Source: Streptomyces cavernicola
GTDB taxonomy: Bacteria; Actinomycetota; Actinomycetes; Streptomycetales; Streptomycetaceae
Direction of reading: 5' to 3'
Assembly: GCF_029968035.1 (NCBI RefSeq)
Contig: NZ_JASCIQ010000028.1
Coordinates: 1-64,000 of the forward strand
DNA length: 64,000 nucleotides
In this document: piece by piece, positions 51,024-58,686 of the stretch
How positions within the stretch are numbered: the first letter of the stretch is position 1
Layout: each line of letters starts with the position of its first letter
Position numbers and translations under genes: made by a program
Notes under the pieces: model-generated
What the model was told of the DNA's origin: nothing
What the model saw: only the letters and a program-made list of their open reading frames with translations
The model's database searches: none

Positions 51024-51578
51024 GCCTGTCCGGCAGGACTTTCGGGAAGGGGCGGGGAGGGGGAGAGTCAGGCGGAGCTCCGGGACCCGGACGCCGTCCA
51101 GCTCGGAGACCTCCTCCGCCCCGTCCGGCGTGAACCCGGCGGATGCGTAGAAGCGGCGGGCACGCATGTTGTCCCGGAGGACCCAGAGGCGTACGCGCGG
51201 CGTGGCGAGCGCCGTGCAGTGGGCCAGGACCGACCGCATCAGGGCCCGCCCCGCGCCCGTCCCGATGTGCTCGGGGTGCACGTAGAGGGCGTACAACTCG
51301 GTGTCCGTGGGCGGGAGATCACTGTCCCGGTACGGCCCGAAGCTGGCCCAGCCGACCGTCGTCCCGGCGCGTTCGGCGACGAGGCCCACCACGGCCGGAT
51401 CGCCCCGCGCCTGCCGCTCGCGGCAGCGTTCCGTGTCCGCGGCGATGTCCATCGCGTCCAGATACGACTGCGGGATCAGGCCCGCGTACGCGAACTGCCA
51501 GCCCCGCACCCGTATTTCGGCCACCGCGGGACAGTCGTCGGGGGTCATCTGCCGTACGGATACGACGGATTCGTTCAT
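51000..51578 (-). CDS. GNAT-family N-acetyltransferase
   Basis: 192 residues. GNAT core: DDCPAVAEIRVRGWQFAYAGLIP at helix 1-2, VGWASFGPYR, the acetyl-CoA loop YVHPEHIGTGAGRALM (Q/RxxGxG/A form), and NMRARRFYASAGF near the end. Transfers an acetyl group to an amine; substrate unknown. The last 18 residues (PAPSRKSCRTGLLKRRRG) are encoded by a copy of the dispersed 3'-end repeat plus one arm of the terminator, so the native C-terminus was probably earlier. Confidence 0.87.
   Translation of the reverse strand: MNESVVSVRQMTPDDCPAVAEIRVRGWQFAYAGLIPQSYLDAMDIAADTERCRERQARGDPAVVGLVAERAGTTVGWASFGPYRDSDLPPTDTELYALYVHPEHIGTGAGRALMRSVLAHCTALATPRVRLWVLRDNMRARRFYASAGFTPDGAEEVSELDGVRVPELRLTLPLPAPSRKSCRTGLLKRRRG
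51031..51063 (-). repeat. 3'-end repeat, copy 3, inside the GNAT reading frame
   Basis: Reverse-oriented copy (AGGACTTTCGGGAAGGGGCG) read as PAPSRKSCR at the end of the acetyltransferase. Confidence 0.7.
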
Positions 51579-51676
51579 GGGCGCACCCTACGAGTCGTGT
51601 GCGGGCGTGGTCGTCCCCATTTCTCCGGGCATGCCGGGGCACACGGGTTCCGGTGTGTGCCCCGGCGGGTGGGCGG

Positions 51677-53299
51677 TCAGCGGTGGCGGCCGATCAGGCC
51701 GTGCAGCGCCAGGCCCTTGCGGACGTCCGAAGTCCGCTTCGCTTCGGCCGACTTGGGCTCCGGCTCCGGCTCCGGCTTCGGCTCCGGTTTCGGCTCGGGC
51801 AGGGCGTCGCAGGTCGCGTCGGCCGGGGTGTGGCCGCGGCCGCGCGGGACCTCGCCGGTGGCGAGGTAGTCCGCCAAGTACCCGTCCAGGCAGTCGTTTC
51901 CGCTGAGCGTGACGCCGTGGTTGCCGCCGCCCTCCTCCACGACGAGGCTGGAGCGGTCCAGCTTGCGGTGGAGTGTGACGGCGCCCTCGTACGGGGTCGC
52001 GGCGTCGTCGGTGGCCTGGAAGAGGAGCACCGGGGGCAGTTGGGAGTTGGTGACGTCCGGTGGGGTGAGGTTGCCGGTCGGCCAGAACGCGCACGGGGCG
52101 TTGTACCAGGCGTTGCTCCAGGTCATGAAGGGCGCCTTGGCGTGCGACCGCCAGTTGTCCGCGCGCCAGGTGTTCCAGCTGCGCGGCCAGGGCGCGTCCC
52201 TGCACTGCACCGCCGCGTACACCGAGTAGCCGTTGTCGCCGTCCGCGTCGACGACCCCGAGCGCCTCGTACGCGTCGACGAGCGGGGCGGTGTTCTCGTC
52301 GTTCACGTACGCGGCGAACGCCTCGGCGAGTTCCGGCCAGTAGCCGTTGTAGTAGCCGCCGGGGATGAAGGCGTCCTCCAGCTCGGCCGGGCCGACCTTG
52401 CCGCCGGCGGGGCGCTCGGCGACGGCCTCCCGCATCGCGTACCACTTGCCCTCGACCTCGGCCGGGTCGGTGCCGAGGCCGTACGTCGCGTCGTGCCGGG
52501 CGACCCAGGCGGCGAAGGCCTTGTGGCGGTCGTCGAACGCGAGGTTCTGGTCGAGGTTGTCGCGGTACCAGACCCCGGTCGGGTCGACGACGGAGTCCAG
52601 GACGGCCCGGCGGACCCGCTGCGGGAACAGCTTCGCGTAGACCGCGCCGAGGTGCGTGCCGTACGAGTAGCCGAAGTAGTTGATGCGGGGCGCGCCGAGC
52701 GCCTCGCGGATCAGGTCCATGTCGCGGGCGGCGCTCACCGTGTCGAGGTGCTCCAGGAGCGGCCCGTGCTTCTCCTCGCAGGCGTTCGCGAAGGCCTTGA
52801 CGCGTTCGAGGCCCGCCTCTTCGACACCCTTGCCGATCGGCACCGTGTCGGGGCGCACCGGGGCGAAGTGGCCGGGGCGGCAGTCGACGGCGGGCCGGGA
52901 GGCGCCGACGCCGCGCGGGTCGAAGCCGATCACGTCGTACTGCGCGGCGACGTCGCGGGGCAGCGCGCCCGCGACGAAACCGGCGAGGCCACGGCCGCTG
53001 CCGCCGGGTCCGCCGGGGTTGACCAGGAGCGGGCCCTGGTGGTGTTCGGGGTCGGTGTGCGGGACGCGGGACAGAGCGAGGCTGATCTGTTTCCCGTCGG
53101 GTTTCGCGTGGTCGAGCGGGACGCGCAGCGAGGCGCACTGCAGGGTCGGGTACTTCTTCGTGGCGCAGTCCGTCCACTTGAGCGCGGCGCGGGCTTTCGG
53201 GGCGGTCGCCCCGCGTGGGTCTGCGGCGGACTGCCCGGCCGAAAGGAGTCCGGCGGCTGTGGCGAGGGCGCCGAGCAGCGCGACGGCACGGGTTCTCAT
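51677..53299 (-). CDS. secreted alpha/beta-hydrolase, tripeptidyl aminopeptidase type (S33)
   Basis: 540 residues. Signal peptide (MRTRAVALLGALATAAGLLSAGQSA), LVNPGGPGGSG oxyanion region, FDPRGVGAS, nucleophile Ser212 in FGYSYGTHLGA, TAP-like C-terminal domain with QATDDAATPYEGA and the catalytic His in EEGGGNHGV. A Pro-Glu-Lys repeat (PEPKPEPKPEPEPEPK) near residue 500, encoded by a GGCTCC-type microsatellite, precedes the short C-terminus. Paralogue of the 27597 lipoprotein but not lipid anchored. ATG 53299 follows GGGAGG. Confidence 0.88.
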   Translation of the reverse strand: MRTRAVALLGALATAAGLLSAGQSAADPRGATAPKARAALKWTDCATKKYPTLQCASLRVPLDHAKPDGKQISLALSRVPHTDPEHHQGPLLVNPGGPGGSGRGLAGFVAGALPRDVAAQYDVIGFDPRGVGASRPAVDCRPGHFAPVRPDTVPIGKGVEEAGLERVKAFANACEEKHGPLLEHLDTVSAARDMDLIREALGAPRINYFGYSYGTHLGAVYAKLFPQRVRRAVLDSVVDPTGVWYRDNLDQNLAFDDRHKAFAAWVARHDATYGLGTDPAEVEGKWYAMREAVAERPAGGKVGPAELEDAFIPGGYYNGYWPELAEAFAAYVNDENTAPLVDAYEALGVVDADGDNGYSVYAAVQCRDAPWPRSWNTWRADNWRSHAKAPFMTWSNAWYNAPCAFWPTGNLTPPDVTNSQLPPVLLFQATDDAATPYEGAVTLHRKLDRSSLVVEEGGGNHGVTLSGNDCLDGYLADYLATGEVPRGRGHTPADATCDALPEPKPEPKPEPEPEPKSAEAKRTSDVRKGLALHGLIGRHR

Positions 53300-53412
53300 C
53301 TGGCCTCCCGAGGCGGAGGAGTTCGGACTGCGCGTGCCGCAGCCCGCTGCCGCATGCTCTCGGAAATACCGTCAGAAATCGTGCTTTGTACGTGAAGTTG
53401 ACCCGAAGGGTG

Positions 53413-54426
53413 TCAGAGGAGGGTGAGTTGGGTGCCGGTCTCACGGTCGGGTTCGCGGACAGGTGTGATGCGCCGCGCCGCCGCCGAGGGCTTGGGCCCG
53501 ATGCCGTACTCCTGCGCGAGTTCGTGCACATGGCGGGTGATGCGGCGCTGGTACCACTTCGGCGCGTAGGCCCCTTCCGCGTACAGCCGTTCGTAGCGGC
53601 GTACGAGATGGGGGTGGTGCGCGGCGAGCCAGCTCATGAACCACTCGCGGGCGCCGGGCCGCAGGTGCAGCACCAGCGGGGTGACGGAGGTGGCGCCGGA
53701 GGCGGCGATCGCGCGGACCGTGGCGCGGAGTTGCTCGGGGGAGTCGCCGAGGAACGGGATCACCGGGGCCATCAGGACGCCGCAGCCGATGCCGTGCTCG
53801 GTGAGCGTGCGGACCACGTCGAGACGGCGCTCGGGGGCCGGGGTGCCGGGCTCGACCGTGCGCCACAGCTCGCGGTCCGTGAAGCCGACGGAGACCGAGA
53901 TGCCGACCTCGGTGACCTGGGCGGCCTGCACGAGTAGGTCGAGGTCGCGCAGGATCAGCGTGCCCTTGGTGAGGATGGAGAAGGGGTTCGCACGGTCGCG
54001 CAGGGCCGCGATGATGCCGGGCATCAACCGGTACTTCCCCTCGGCCCGTTGATAGCAGTCCACGTTGGTGCCCATCGCGATGTGCTCGCCGTGCCAGCGC
54101 GGGGAGGCGAGCTGCCGCCGCAGGAGCTCGGGGGCGTTGACCTTCACCACGATCTGGCTGTCGAAGCCGAGCCCGGTGTCCAGGTCCAGATAGCTGTGCG
54201 TCTTGCGAGCGAAGCAGTAGACGCAGGCGTGGGTGCAACCCCGGTACGGGTTCACCGTCCACTCGAACGGCATACGGGAGGCGCCGGGCACCCGGTTCAC
54301 GATCGACCTGGCCCGGATCTCGTGGAAGGTCACGCCGCGGAACTCGGGGGTGTCGAACGTGCGGGTCGTGACGGCGTCCGCGCCGAACAGCGCGGCGTCG
54401 TCGGAGATCAGGTTGTCCCAGCGCAT
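53413..54426 (-). CDS. radical SAM protein (Rv2578c / spore photoproduct lyase-like family)
   Basis: 337 residues. The SAM-binding cluster motif is CTHACVYC (CxxxCxxC) after NPYRGC, with the family start MRWDNLISDDAALFG and the SILTKGTLILRDLDLL strand. Related proteins are annotated Rv2578c-like or PA0069-like. It probably uses a 5'-deoxyadenosyl radical on a nucleic acid or protein; the substrate is unknown. ATG 54426 follows GGAGG. Its start is 165 bp from a TetR gene, with an operator-like dyad between. Confidence 0.87.
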   Translation of the reverse strand: MRWDNLISDDAALFGADAVTTRTFDTPEFRGVTFHEIRARSIVNRVPGASRMPFEWTVNPYRGCTHACVYCFARKTHSYLDLDTGLGFDSQIVVKVNAPELLRRQLASPRWHGEHIAMGTNVDCYQRAEGKYRLMPGIIAALRDRANPFSILTKGTLILRDLDLLVQAAQVTEVGISVSVGFTDRELWRTVEPGTPAPERRLDVVRTLTEHGIGCGVLMAPVIPFLGDSPEQLRATVRAIAASGATSVTPLVLHLRPGAREWFMSWLAAHHPHLVRRYERLYAEGAYAPKWYQRRITRHVHELAQEYGIGPKPSAAARRITPVREPDRETGTQLTLL

Positions 54427-54513
54427 GGCGCCTCCTCGGTAGCACTGGGCACAGAATAGAACAAGCGTTCCCATGATCGTGCGGGTCGGTGCCGGCTAGC
54501 CACCTTCGCTGTT

Positions 54514-54566
54514 TGCCTAATGGTGTTAGGCAGATGCAGGATGGGATTAGGTATGGGATTAGGTAA
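54514..54566. promoter_or_regulatory. TetR-type operator and direct repeats
   Basis: TGCCTAA-tggtg-TTAGGCA (54514-54532) is a perfect 7-bp dyad; downstream GGGATTAGGTA occurs twice (54543-54553 and 54555-54565). All three lie within 80 bp of the TetR start and 90-150 bp from the radical SAM start. The shared TTAGG core suggests several binding sites for one protein, probably the TetR regulator itself. Confidence 0.6.
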
Positions 54567-54590
54567 TGGCTGGATTCGTTGGGAGGAACT

Positions 54591-55190
54591 GTGGCCGTAC
54601 GACCTGGCCTGACCGCGGAACGCCTGGTCCGCGCCGGGGCCGAGCTCGCCGACGAGGTCAGGTTCGAGCACGTCACCGTCTCCGAGCTGGCCCGGCGGTT
54701 CGACGTGAAGACCGCGAGCCTCTACTCGCACCTCAAGAACTCCCACGACCTCAAGACCCGCATCGCCCTGCTCGCCCTCGCCGAGCTCGCCGACCGCGCG
54801 TCCGAGGCCGTCGCCGGGCGCGCGGGCCGGGACGCCCTGACCGCCTTCGCCGCCGCCTATCGCACGTACGCGGTCGAGCACCCCGGCCGGTACGCCGCCG
54901 CCCGCTTCCCCCTCGACCCGCAGACCGCCGCCGCGAGCGCCGGGCCCCGCAACGCCCGGCTGACCCGGGCCGTCCTGCGCGGGTACGGCCTGACCGAACC
55001 CGCCGAAACCCATGCCGTACGACTGCTCGGCAGCGTCTTCCACGGCTTCGTCAGCCTGGAGACGGCCGGCGGATTCAGCCACAGTGCGCCGCCCGCCGAG
55101 GAGACCTGGGACTGGATCCTCGACGCGCTCGACGCGCTGCTCCACTCCACCCCCACGCCCGCCGGCACGACCGAGGCAGCCACCCCATGA
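54591..55190 (+). CDS. TetR/AcrR-family regulator (WHG-domain type)
   Basis: 199 residues from GTG 54591, which follows GGGAGGAACT; an in-frame TTG at 54579 is weaker. N-terminal helix-turn-helix (VTVSELARRFDVKTASLYSHLKNSHDLKTRIA) and a WHG-type ligand domain (ALTAFAAAYRTYAVEHPGRYAA... GFVSLETAGGF). Its stop overlaps the hydrolase start (ATGA), so the regulator and hydrolase are coupled. Likely represses its own operon from the dyad at 54514. Confidence 0.87.
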   Translation: MAVRPGLTAERLVRAGAELADEVRFEHVTVSELARRFDVKTASLYSHLKNSHDLKTRIALLALAELADRASEAVAGRAGRDALTAFAAAYRTYAVEHPGRYAAARFPLDPQTAAASAGPRNARLTRAVLRGYGLTEPAETHAVRLLGSVFHGFVSLETAGGFSHSAPPAEETWDWILDALDALLHSTPTPAGTTEAATP

Positions 55191-56362
55191 GTACGTCCCC
55201 GTCCCTGATCAGTACGCCCCTCACCGCCGAACTCATGCGCGGAGCCCTGGAGTTGGAGCCCACCGCGCGCGGACTCCTTCCGCACCGGCTGCCCGCGCAG
55301 GCCCGGCGGCAGATCTCCGACGGCCAGACCGCCATGGCCGAGGCCCAGCCCGCCGGGGTCCGCCTCGCGTTCCGCACCGCCGCCACCGTCGTCGAGCTCG
55401 ACACGCTGCCCACCAAGCGCGCCTACCTCGGCGTGCCCGGACCGGCCCCGGCCGACGGGGTGTACGACCTGCTCGTCGACGGCCGCCTCACCGCGCAGGC
55501 CAGTGTTCCCGGCGGGAACGTCCTGACCGTCGACATGGCTGCCCAGTCCTACGAGCTCACCGAGGGTGAACCCGGCACCGCCCGGTTCGCCGGACTCCCC
55601 GCGGGCGAGAAGGACATCGAGATCTGGCTGCCGCACAACGAGCGGACCGAGCTGGTCGCCCTGCGCAGCGACGCGCCCCTGGCGCCGCTGCCCGACCGCG
55701 GCCGCAAGGTCTGGCTGCACCACGGCAGTTCCATCAGCCACGGCTCCAACGCGACACATCCGACGGGCACTTGGCCCGCGCTGGTCGCGGGGCGGGCGGG
55801 CGTCGAGCTGATCAACCTCGGCCTCGGGGGTGCGGCGCTGCTCGACCCGTACACCGCGCGTGCGCTCCGGGACACCCCCGCCGACCTGGTCAGCGTCAAG
55901 ATCGGCATCAACATCGTCAACGCCGACGCGATGCGGCTCCGCGCGTTCGGGCCTGCAGTGCACGGGTTCCTCGACACCATCCGCGAGGGGCACCCCACGA
56001 CCCCGCTGCTGGTCGTCTCCGCCGTGCTCTGTCCCGTGCAGGAGGACACGCCTGGGCCACTCGCGCCCGACTTCGCCGACGGGGCCGTGCGGTTCAAGGC
56101 CACCGGCGACCCCGCGGAGGTCGCCGCGGGGCGGCTCACGCTGAACGTCGTACGCGCGGAGCTCGCCCGGATCGTGTCCGAACGTGCGGCGGACGATCCG
56201 CAGCTCTTCTACCTCGACGGGCGGGAGCTGTACGGCGAGGCCGACCATGTGGAGCTGCCCCTCGCGGACGCGGTCCACCCTGGCGCCGAGGCGCACGTCC
56301 GTATCGCGGAGCGGTTCGCGGGGCTGGCGTTCGGGGAGGCGGGGGCGTTCGCGGGCCGCTGA
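55187..56362 (+). CDS. SGNH/GDSL hydrolase
   Basis: 391 residues: an N-terminal beta-sandwich-like domain (about 1-175), then the hydrolase with KVWLHHGSSISHGSN holding the nucleophile serine, a GLGGAALLDP block and a C-terminal DAVHPGAEAH with the Asp-His pair. The first block is HHGSSIS rather than the usual GDSxT. Probable esterase or acyl hydrolase of unknown substrate; no signal peptide. Coupled to the TetR gene. Confidence 0.82.
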   Translation: MSTSPSLISTPLTAELMRGALELEPTARGLLPHRLPAQARRQISDGQTAMAEAQPAGVRLAFRTAATVVELDTLPTKRAYLGVPGPAPADGVYDLLVDGRLTAQASVPGGNVLTVDMAAQSYELTEGEPGTARFAGLPAGEKDIEIWLPHNERTELVALRSDAPLAPLPDRGRKVWLHHGSSISHGSNATHPTGTWPALVAGRAGVELINLGLGGAALLDPYTARALRDTPADLVSVKIGINIVNADAMRLRAFGPAVHGFLDTIREGHPTTPLLVVSAVLCPVQEDTPGPLAPDFADGAVRFKATGDPAEVAAGRLTLNVVRAELARIVSERAADDPQLFYLDGRELYGEADHVELPLADAVHPGAEAHVRIAERFAGLAFGEAGAFAGR

Positions 56363-56367
56363 TCTCT

Positions 56368-56407
56368 TCCCCACCCCGCCCCTTCCCGAAGTCCTCAGCG
56401 GACAGCC
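56368..56407 (+). repeat. 3'-end repeat, copy 4
   Basis: CCCCACCCCGCCCCTTCCCG then AAGTCCTCAGCGGACAGC, seven bases after the SGNH hydrolase stop. Confidence 0.7.
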
Positions 56408-57074
56408 CGGGGTCTCCGCCCCCCCAGTCCCCGCTTCGGGGCTGTGCCCCTGGACCCCGCCGGGGCTGTGCCCCTGGACCCCCATCGCCCTCCGGGCTCG
56501 TCCTCAAACGCCGGACGGGCTCAATTGGGCTCGTGCGCTCTGGGGCGGGCGGGCCGACGGGCAGGCTGCTTGGGCCGGTGGCCCTCAAGGGCGGAACGTG
56601 GATTCGGGTCGGTGCCCTTGGCCCGACGGGCTCGATTGGGCTCGCGCCCCGGTTCAGACTGGCTGGACTCGGGTCGGTGCGCCCGGGGGCCGGGGGGCTG
56701 GTTCTGGGCCGATGCCCCTGGTTCGACGGGGCGATTGGATTCTGGCCCCAGTCGGACGGGCTGGACTTGGGTGGGTACTTCCAGGGCCGGAGGGGCTGGA
56801 TATCGACTCGGGCCTCTGGTGCGGTCGCACTGGTCAGCGCCGGTACGTCTGGTTCGACGGCTCGATTGGGGCCCCGGCCCTCGTCCAGAAGGCTGGCTTT
56901 GGGCCTACCCCGGAGGCTGGGTCGGCCGGTCTCGGGCTGGGGTCCACGGGCCCGGCGGTGTGCTGAATTTGGCTCGAGTCCAGGTTCGGGCTTCTGGCCT
57001 GGGCCAGGCTGGGCCGATTGCCCTCCTAGGCGGGGCGTGCTGGGCTCGGCCCGCGCTCGGCTCCGGCCCCGATA

Positions 57075-57094
57075 GGGGCGCGGGGAACTGCGCG
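57075..57094 (+). repeat. GGGGCGCGGGGAACTGCGCG element
   Basis: Exact 20-mer shared with 24531, 38704 and 38786, at the entrance of the 82-bp repeats. Confidence 0.75.
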
Positions 57095-57115
57095 ACCAGC
57101 CACGACGGTGCTTCA

Positions 57116-57324
57116 GCCGAACGACGGCACCGAGAGGGGCCGGGGCGCAGCCCCGAGCCGACCGCAGGGCGAGAGCCCAGCCACGAGGGCGCTGCCGCCG
57201 AATGACAGCGCGGAGAGGGGCCCGGGGTGCAGCCCCGAGCCGACCGCAGGGCGAGAGCCCAGCCACGAGGGCGCTGCCGTCGAACGACAGCGCGGAGAGG
57301 GGCCCGGGGGTGCAGCCCCCAAGC
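57116..57324 (+). repeat. 82-bp direct repeats
   Basis: Two full copies and a partial third (starts near 57116, 57198 and 57280). Each contains GCGCGGAGAGGGGCCCGGGG and AGCCCAGCCACGAGGGCGCT at fixed offsets. The 82-bp period equals that of the block at 38704, but the unit sequence differs after the head. Confidence 0.75.
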
Positions 57325-57360
57325 TGTCTGCAGGACTTTCGGGAAGGGGCGGGGAGGGGA
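57323..57360 (-). repeat. 3'-end repeat, copy 5 (reverse)
   Basis: GCTGTCTGCAGGACTTTCGG then GAAGGGGCGGGGAGGGG, the reverse complement of the family consensus, sitting between the 82-bp and 47-bp arrays. Confidence 0.7.
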
Positions 57361-57364
57361 AAAA

Positions 57365-57750
57365 CCAGCCCGGCAAGCCGGCGCCACAGGGAGGGCAAGA
57401 GGGAAGGCCAGCCCGGCATCCCGATGCCACGGGAGGAGGCGGAAGGGGAAGCGTCAGAACGGGAAGGCGGCAGGCGGGAGGAGCCGGCCCGGCATCCCCG
57501 TGCCACGGGAAGAAGCGGGCCGGGGGAACACAAGCCCAGCATCCCGGTGCCGCGGGAGGAGGCGGGCCGGGGAAGTGCAAGCCAAGCGTCCCCCTGCCAC
57601 GGAAAGCGGCGGGCACGGGAAGCGCAAGCCGACGATCCCCGTGCCACGGGAAGAAGCGGGCAGGGGGAACACAAGCCCAGCATCCCCGTGCCACGGGAAG
57701 AAGTGGGCCGGGGAACACAAGCCCAGCATCCCCGTGCCACGGGCGGGGGA
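57365..57750. repeat. tandem array with 47-bp period, each unit with a palindrome
   Basis: The core TGCCACGGG recurs at 57501, 57548, 57595, 57642, 57689 and 57735 (spacings 47, 47, 47, 47, 46), with degenerate units before (57425, about 57382). In most units it is part of CCCGTG-C-CACGGG, a perfect 6-bp stem. The linker reads GAAGAAGCGGGCCGGGGGAA and ACACAAGCCCAGCATC. Because 47 is not a multiple of three, this is a DNA or RNA element rather than a repeat protein. Confidence 0.8.
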
Positions 57751-57891
57751 GGGGGCACGGCGGGAACAGCCGCACCGGCAACCCCGGGCCGCCGGTAGAG
57801 GCGGGTGGGGGGAAAGTCCCGCCTCGGCAACCGTCACAATGGAGTGCGCAGCACCCCGTACCCCCGAAAGCAACGCAGTGGAGGAAGTGCC

Positions 57892-58335
57892 ATGGCACAG
57901 GTCGAAGCCGTGACCGAGCGGATCATCGCGGCGGACCCGGACGATGTCTTCGACGCGCTCGCCGACTACAAGGACGTGCGCCCGAAGGTGCTGCCCGAGC
58001 ACTTCAGCGAGTACGAGGTCCGCGAGGGCGGCGACGGCGAGGGCAGCCTCGTGCACTGGAAGCTCCAGGCCACCAGCAAGCGCGTCCGCGACTGCCTCCT
58101 CGAGGTGACCGAGCCGACCGACGGGCAGCTCGTCGAGAAGGACCGCAACTCCTCGATGGTCACCACCTGGACCGTCACCCCCGCGGGTGAGGGCCGTGCC
58201 AAGGTCGTCGTATCGACCGTGTGGAACGGCGCGGGCGGCATCGGCGGCTTCTTCGAGAAGACCTTCGCCCCCAAGGGCCTCGGCCGGATCTACGACGCCC
58301 TCCTCGCCAAGCTCGCCGCCGAGGTGGAGAAGTAG
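57892..58335 (+). CDS. SRPBCC-family protein (polyketide cyclase/dehydrase-like)
   Basis: 147 residues of the START-like SRPBCC fold: an N-terminal strand-helix (AVTERIIAADPDDVFDALADYKDV), central strands (EGSLVHWKLQATSKRVRDCLLEVTE) and the long C-terminal helix (GGFFEKTFAPKGLGRIYDALLAKLAAEVEK) that closes the cavity. Binds or modifies a small hydrophobic ligand. ATG 57892 is chosen because GGAGG lies eight bases upstream; the longer frame from 57805 reads through repeat DNA. Ends 10 bp before a hairpin. Confidence 0.85.
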   Translation: MAQVEAVTERIIAADPDDVFDALADYKDVRPKVLPEHFSEYEVREGGDGEGSLVHWKLQATSKRVRDCLLEVTEPTDGQLVEKDRNSSMVTTWTVTPAGEGRAKVVVSTVWNGAGGIGGFFEKTFAPKGLGRIYDALLAKLAAEVEK

Positions 58336-58344
58336 GGGAGCAGA

Positions 58345-58359
58345 GGCCCCGTAGGGGCC
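58345..58359 (+). terminator. hairpin after the SRPBCC gene
   Basis: GGCCCC-GTA-GGGGCC, six perfect pairs, ten bases after the stop. The rest of the gap to 58686 (about 330 bp) contains probable promoter for the exporter gene and nothing else recognisable. Confidence 0.55.
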
Positions 58360-58686
58360 CCGCGGTGGGCCGGTCGTGATCGTCGTGATTGTCGCGGTCG
58401 GCTCGCCGTCCACCCCGTCGTCCGACCCGCCTCCCAACCCCAACCCCCGCCCCCGCCCTGTCACTTGTTCGGGTGGTTTCCCGTGCGCCCCGCGGCGCAC
58501 CCCCGCGTGCGCCCCGTATGCGTGCAGCGCGTCAAACCCCGAGGTCCACAGGGTGAGCGCGCGGCCCAACACCCGTACGGGAAGCGGCCGTCGGCCCTGT
58601 TTGAGGCGAACCGTTCAGTTGCCCGAGGTTGTCGCGTAATGCGAGAAATGGGCGGCGCGATCGGGCGCGGATGAGGGGAGCGGGAC

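Larger units (their letters stand above)
56363..57891. other. 1.5-kb gene-free repeat region
   Basis: No gene here. In order: a 3'-end repeat copy (56368), a tandem GGGGCTGTGCCCCTGGACCC (twice, about 56436-56484), a long stretch of degenerate units around GACGGGCTCGATTGGGCTCG (about 56510-57010), a GGGGCGCGGGGAACTGCGCG element (57075), three 82-bp units (57116), another 3'-end repeat (57323) and a 47-bp-period palindrome array to about 57750. Open frames across it change phase with the repeats and are not coding. The TetR/hydrolase operon ends here and the SRPBCC gene begins with its own ribosome site. Confidence 0.75.

Noticed and set aside
57365..57750. CRISPR array
   Set aside because: Units are contiguous similar repeats without unique spacers, and no cas gene is present.
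57202..57913. Plus-strand frames through the repeat block that look like a PVPREEAGRG repeat protein
   Set aside because: The DNA period is 47 bp, so each unit changes phase; the frame survives only by chance absence of stops in GC-rich sequence.
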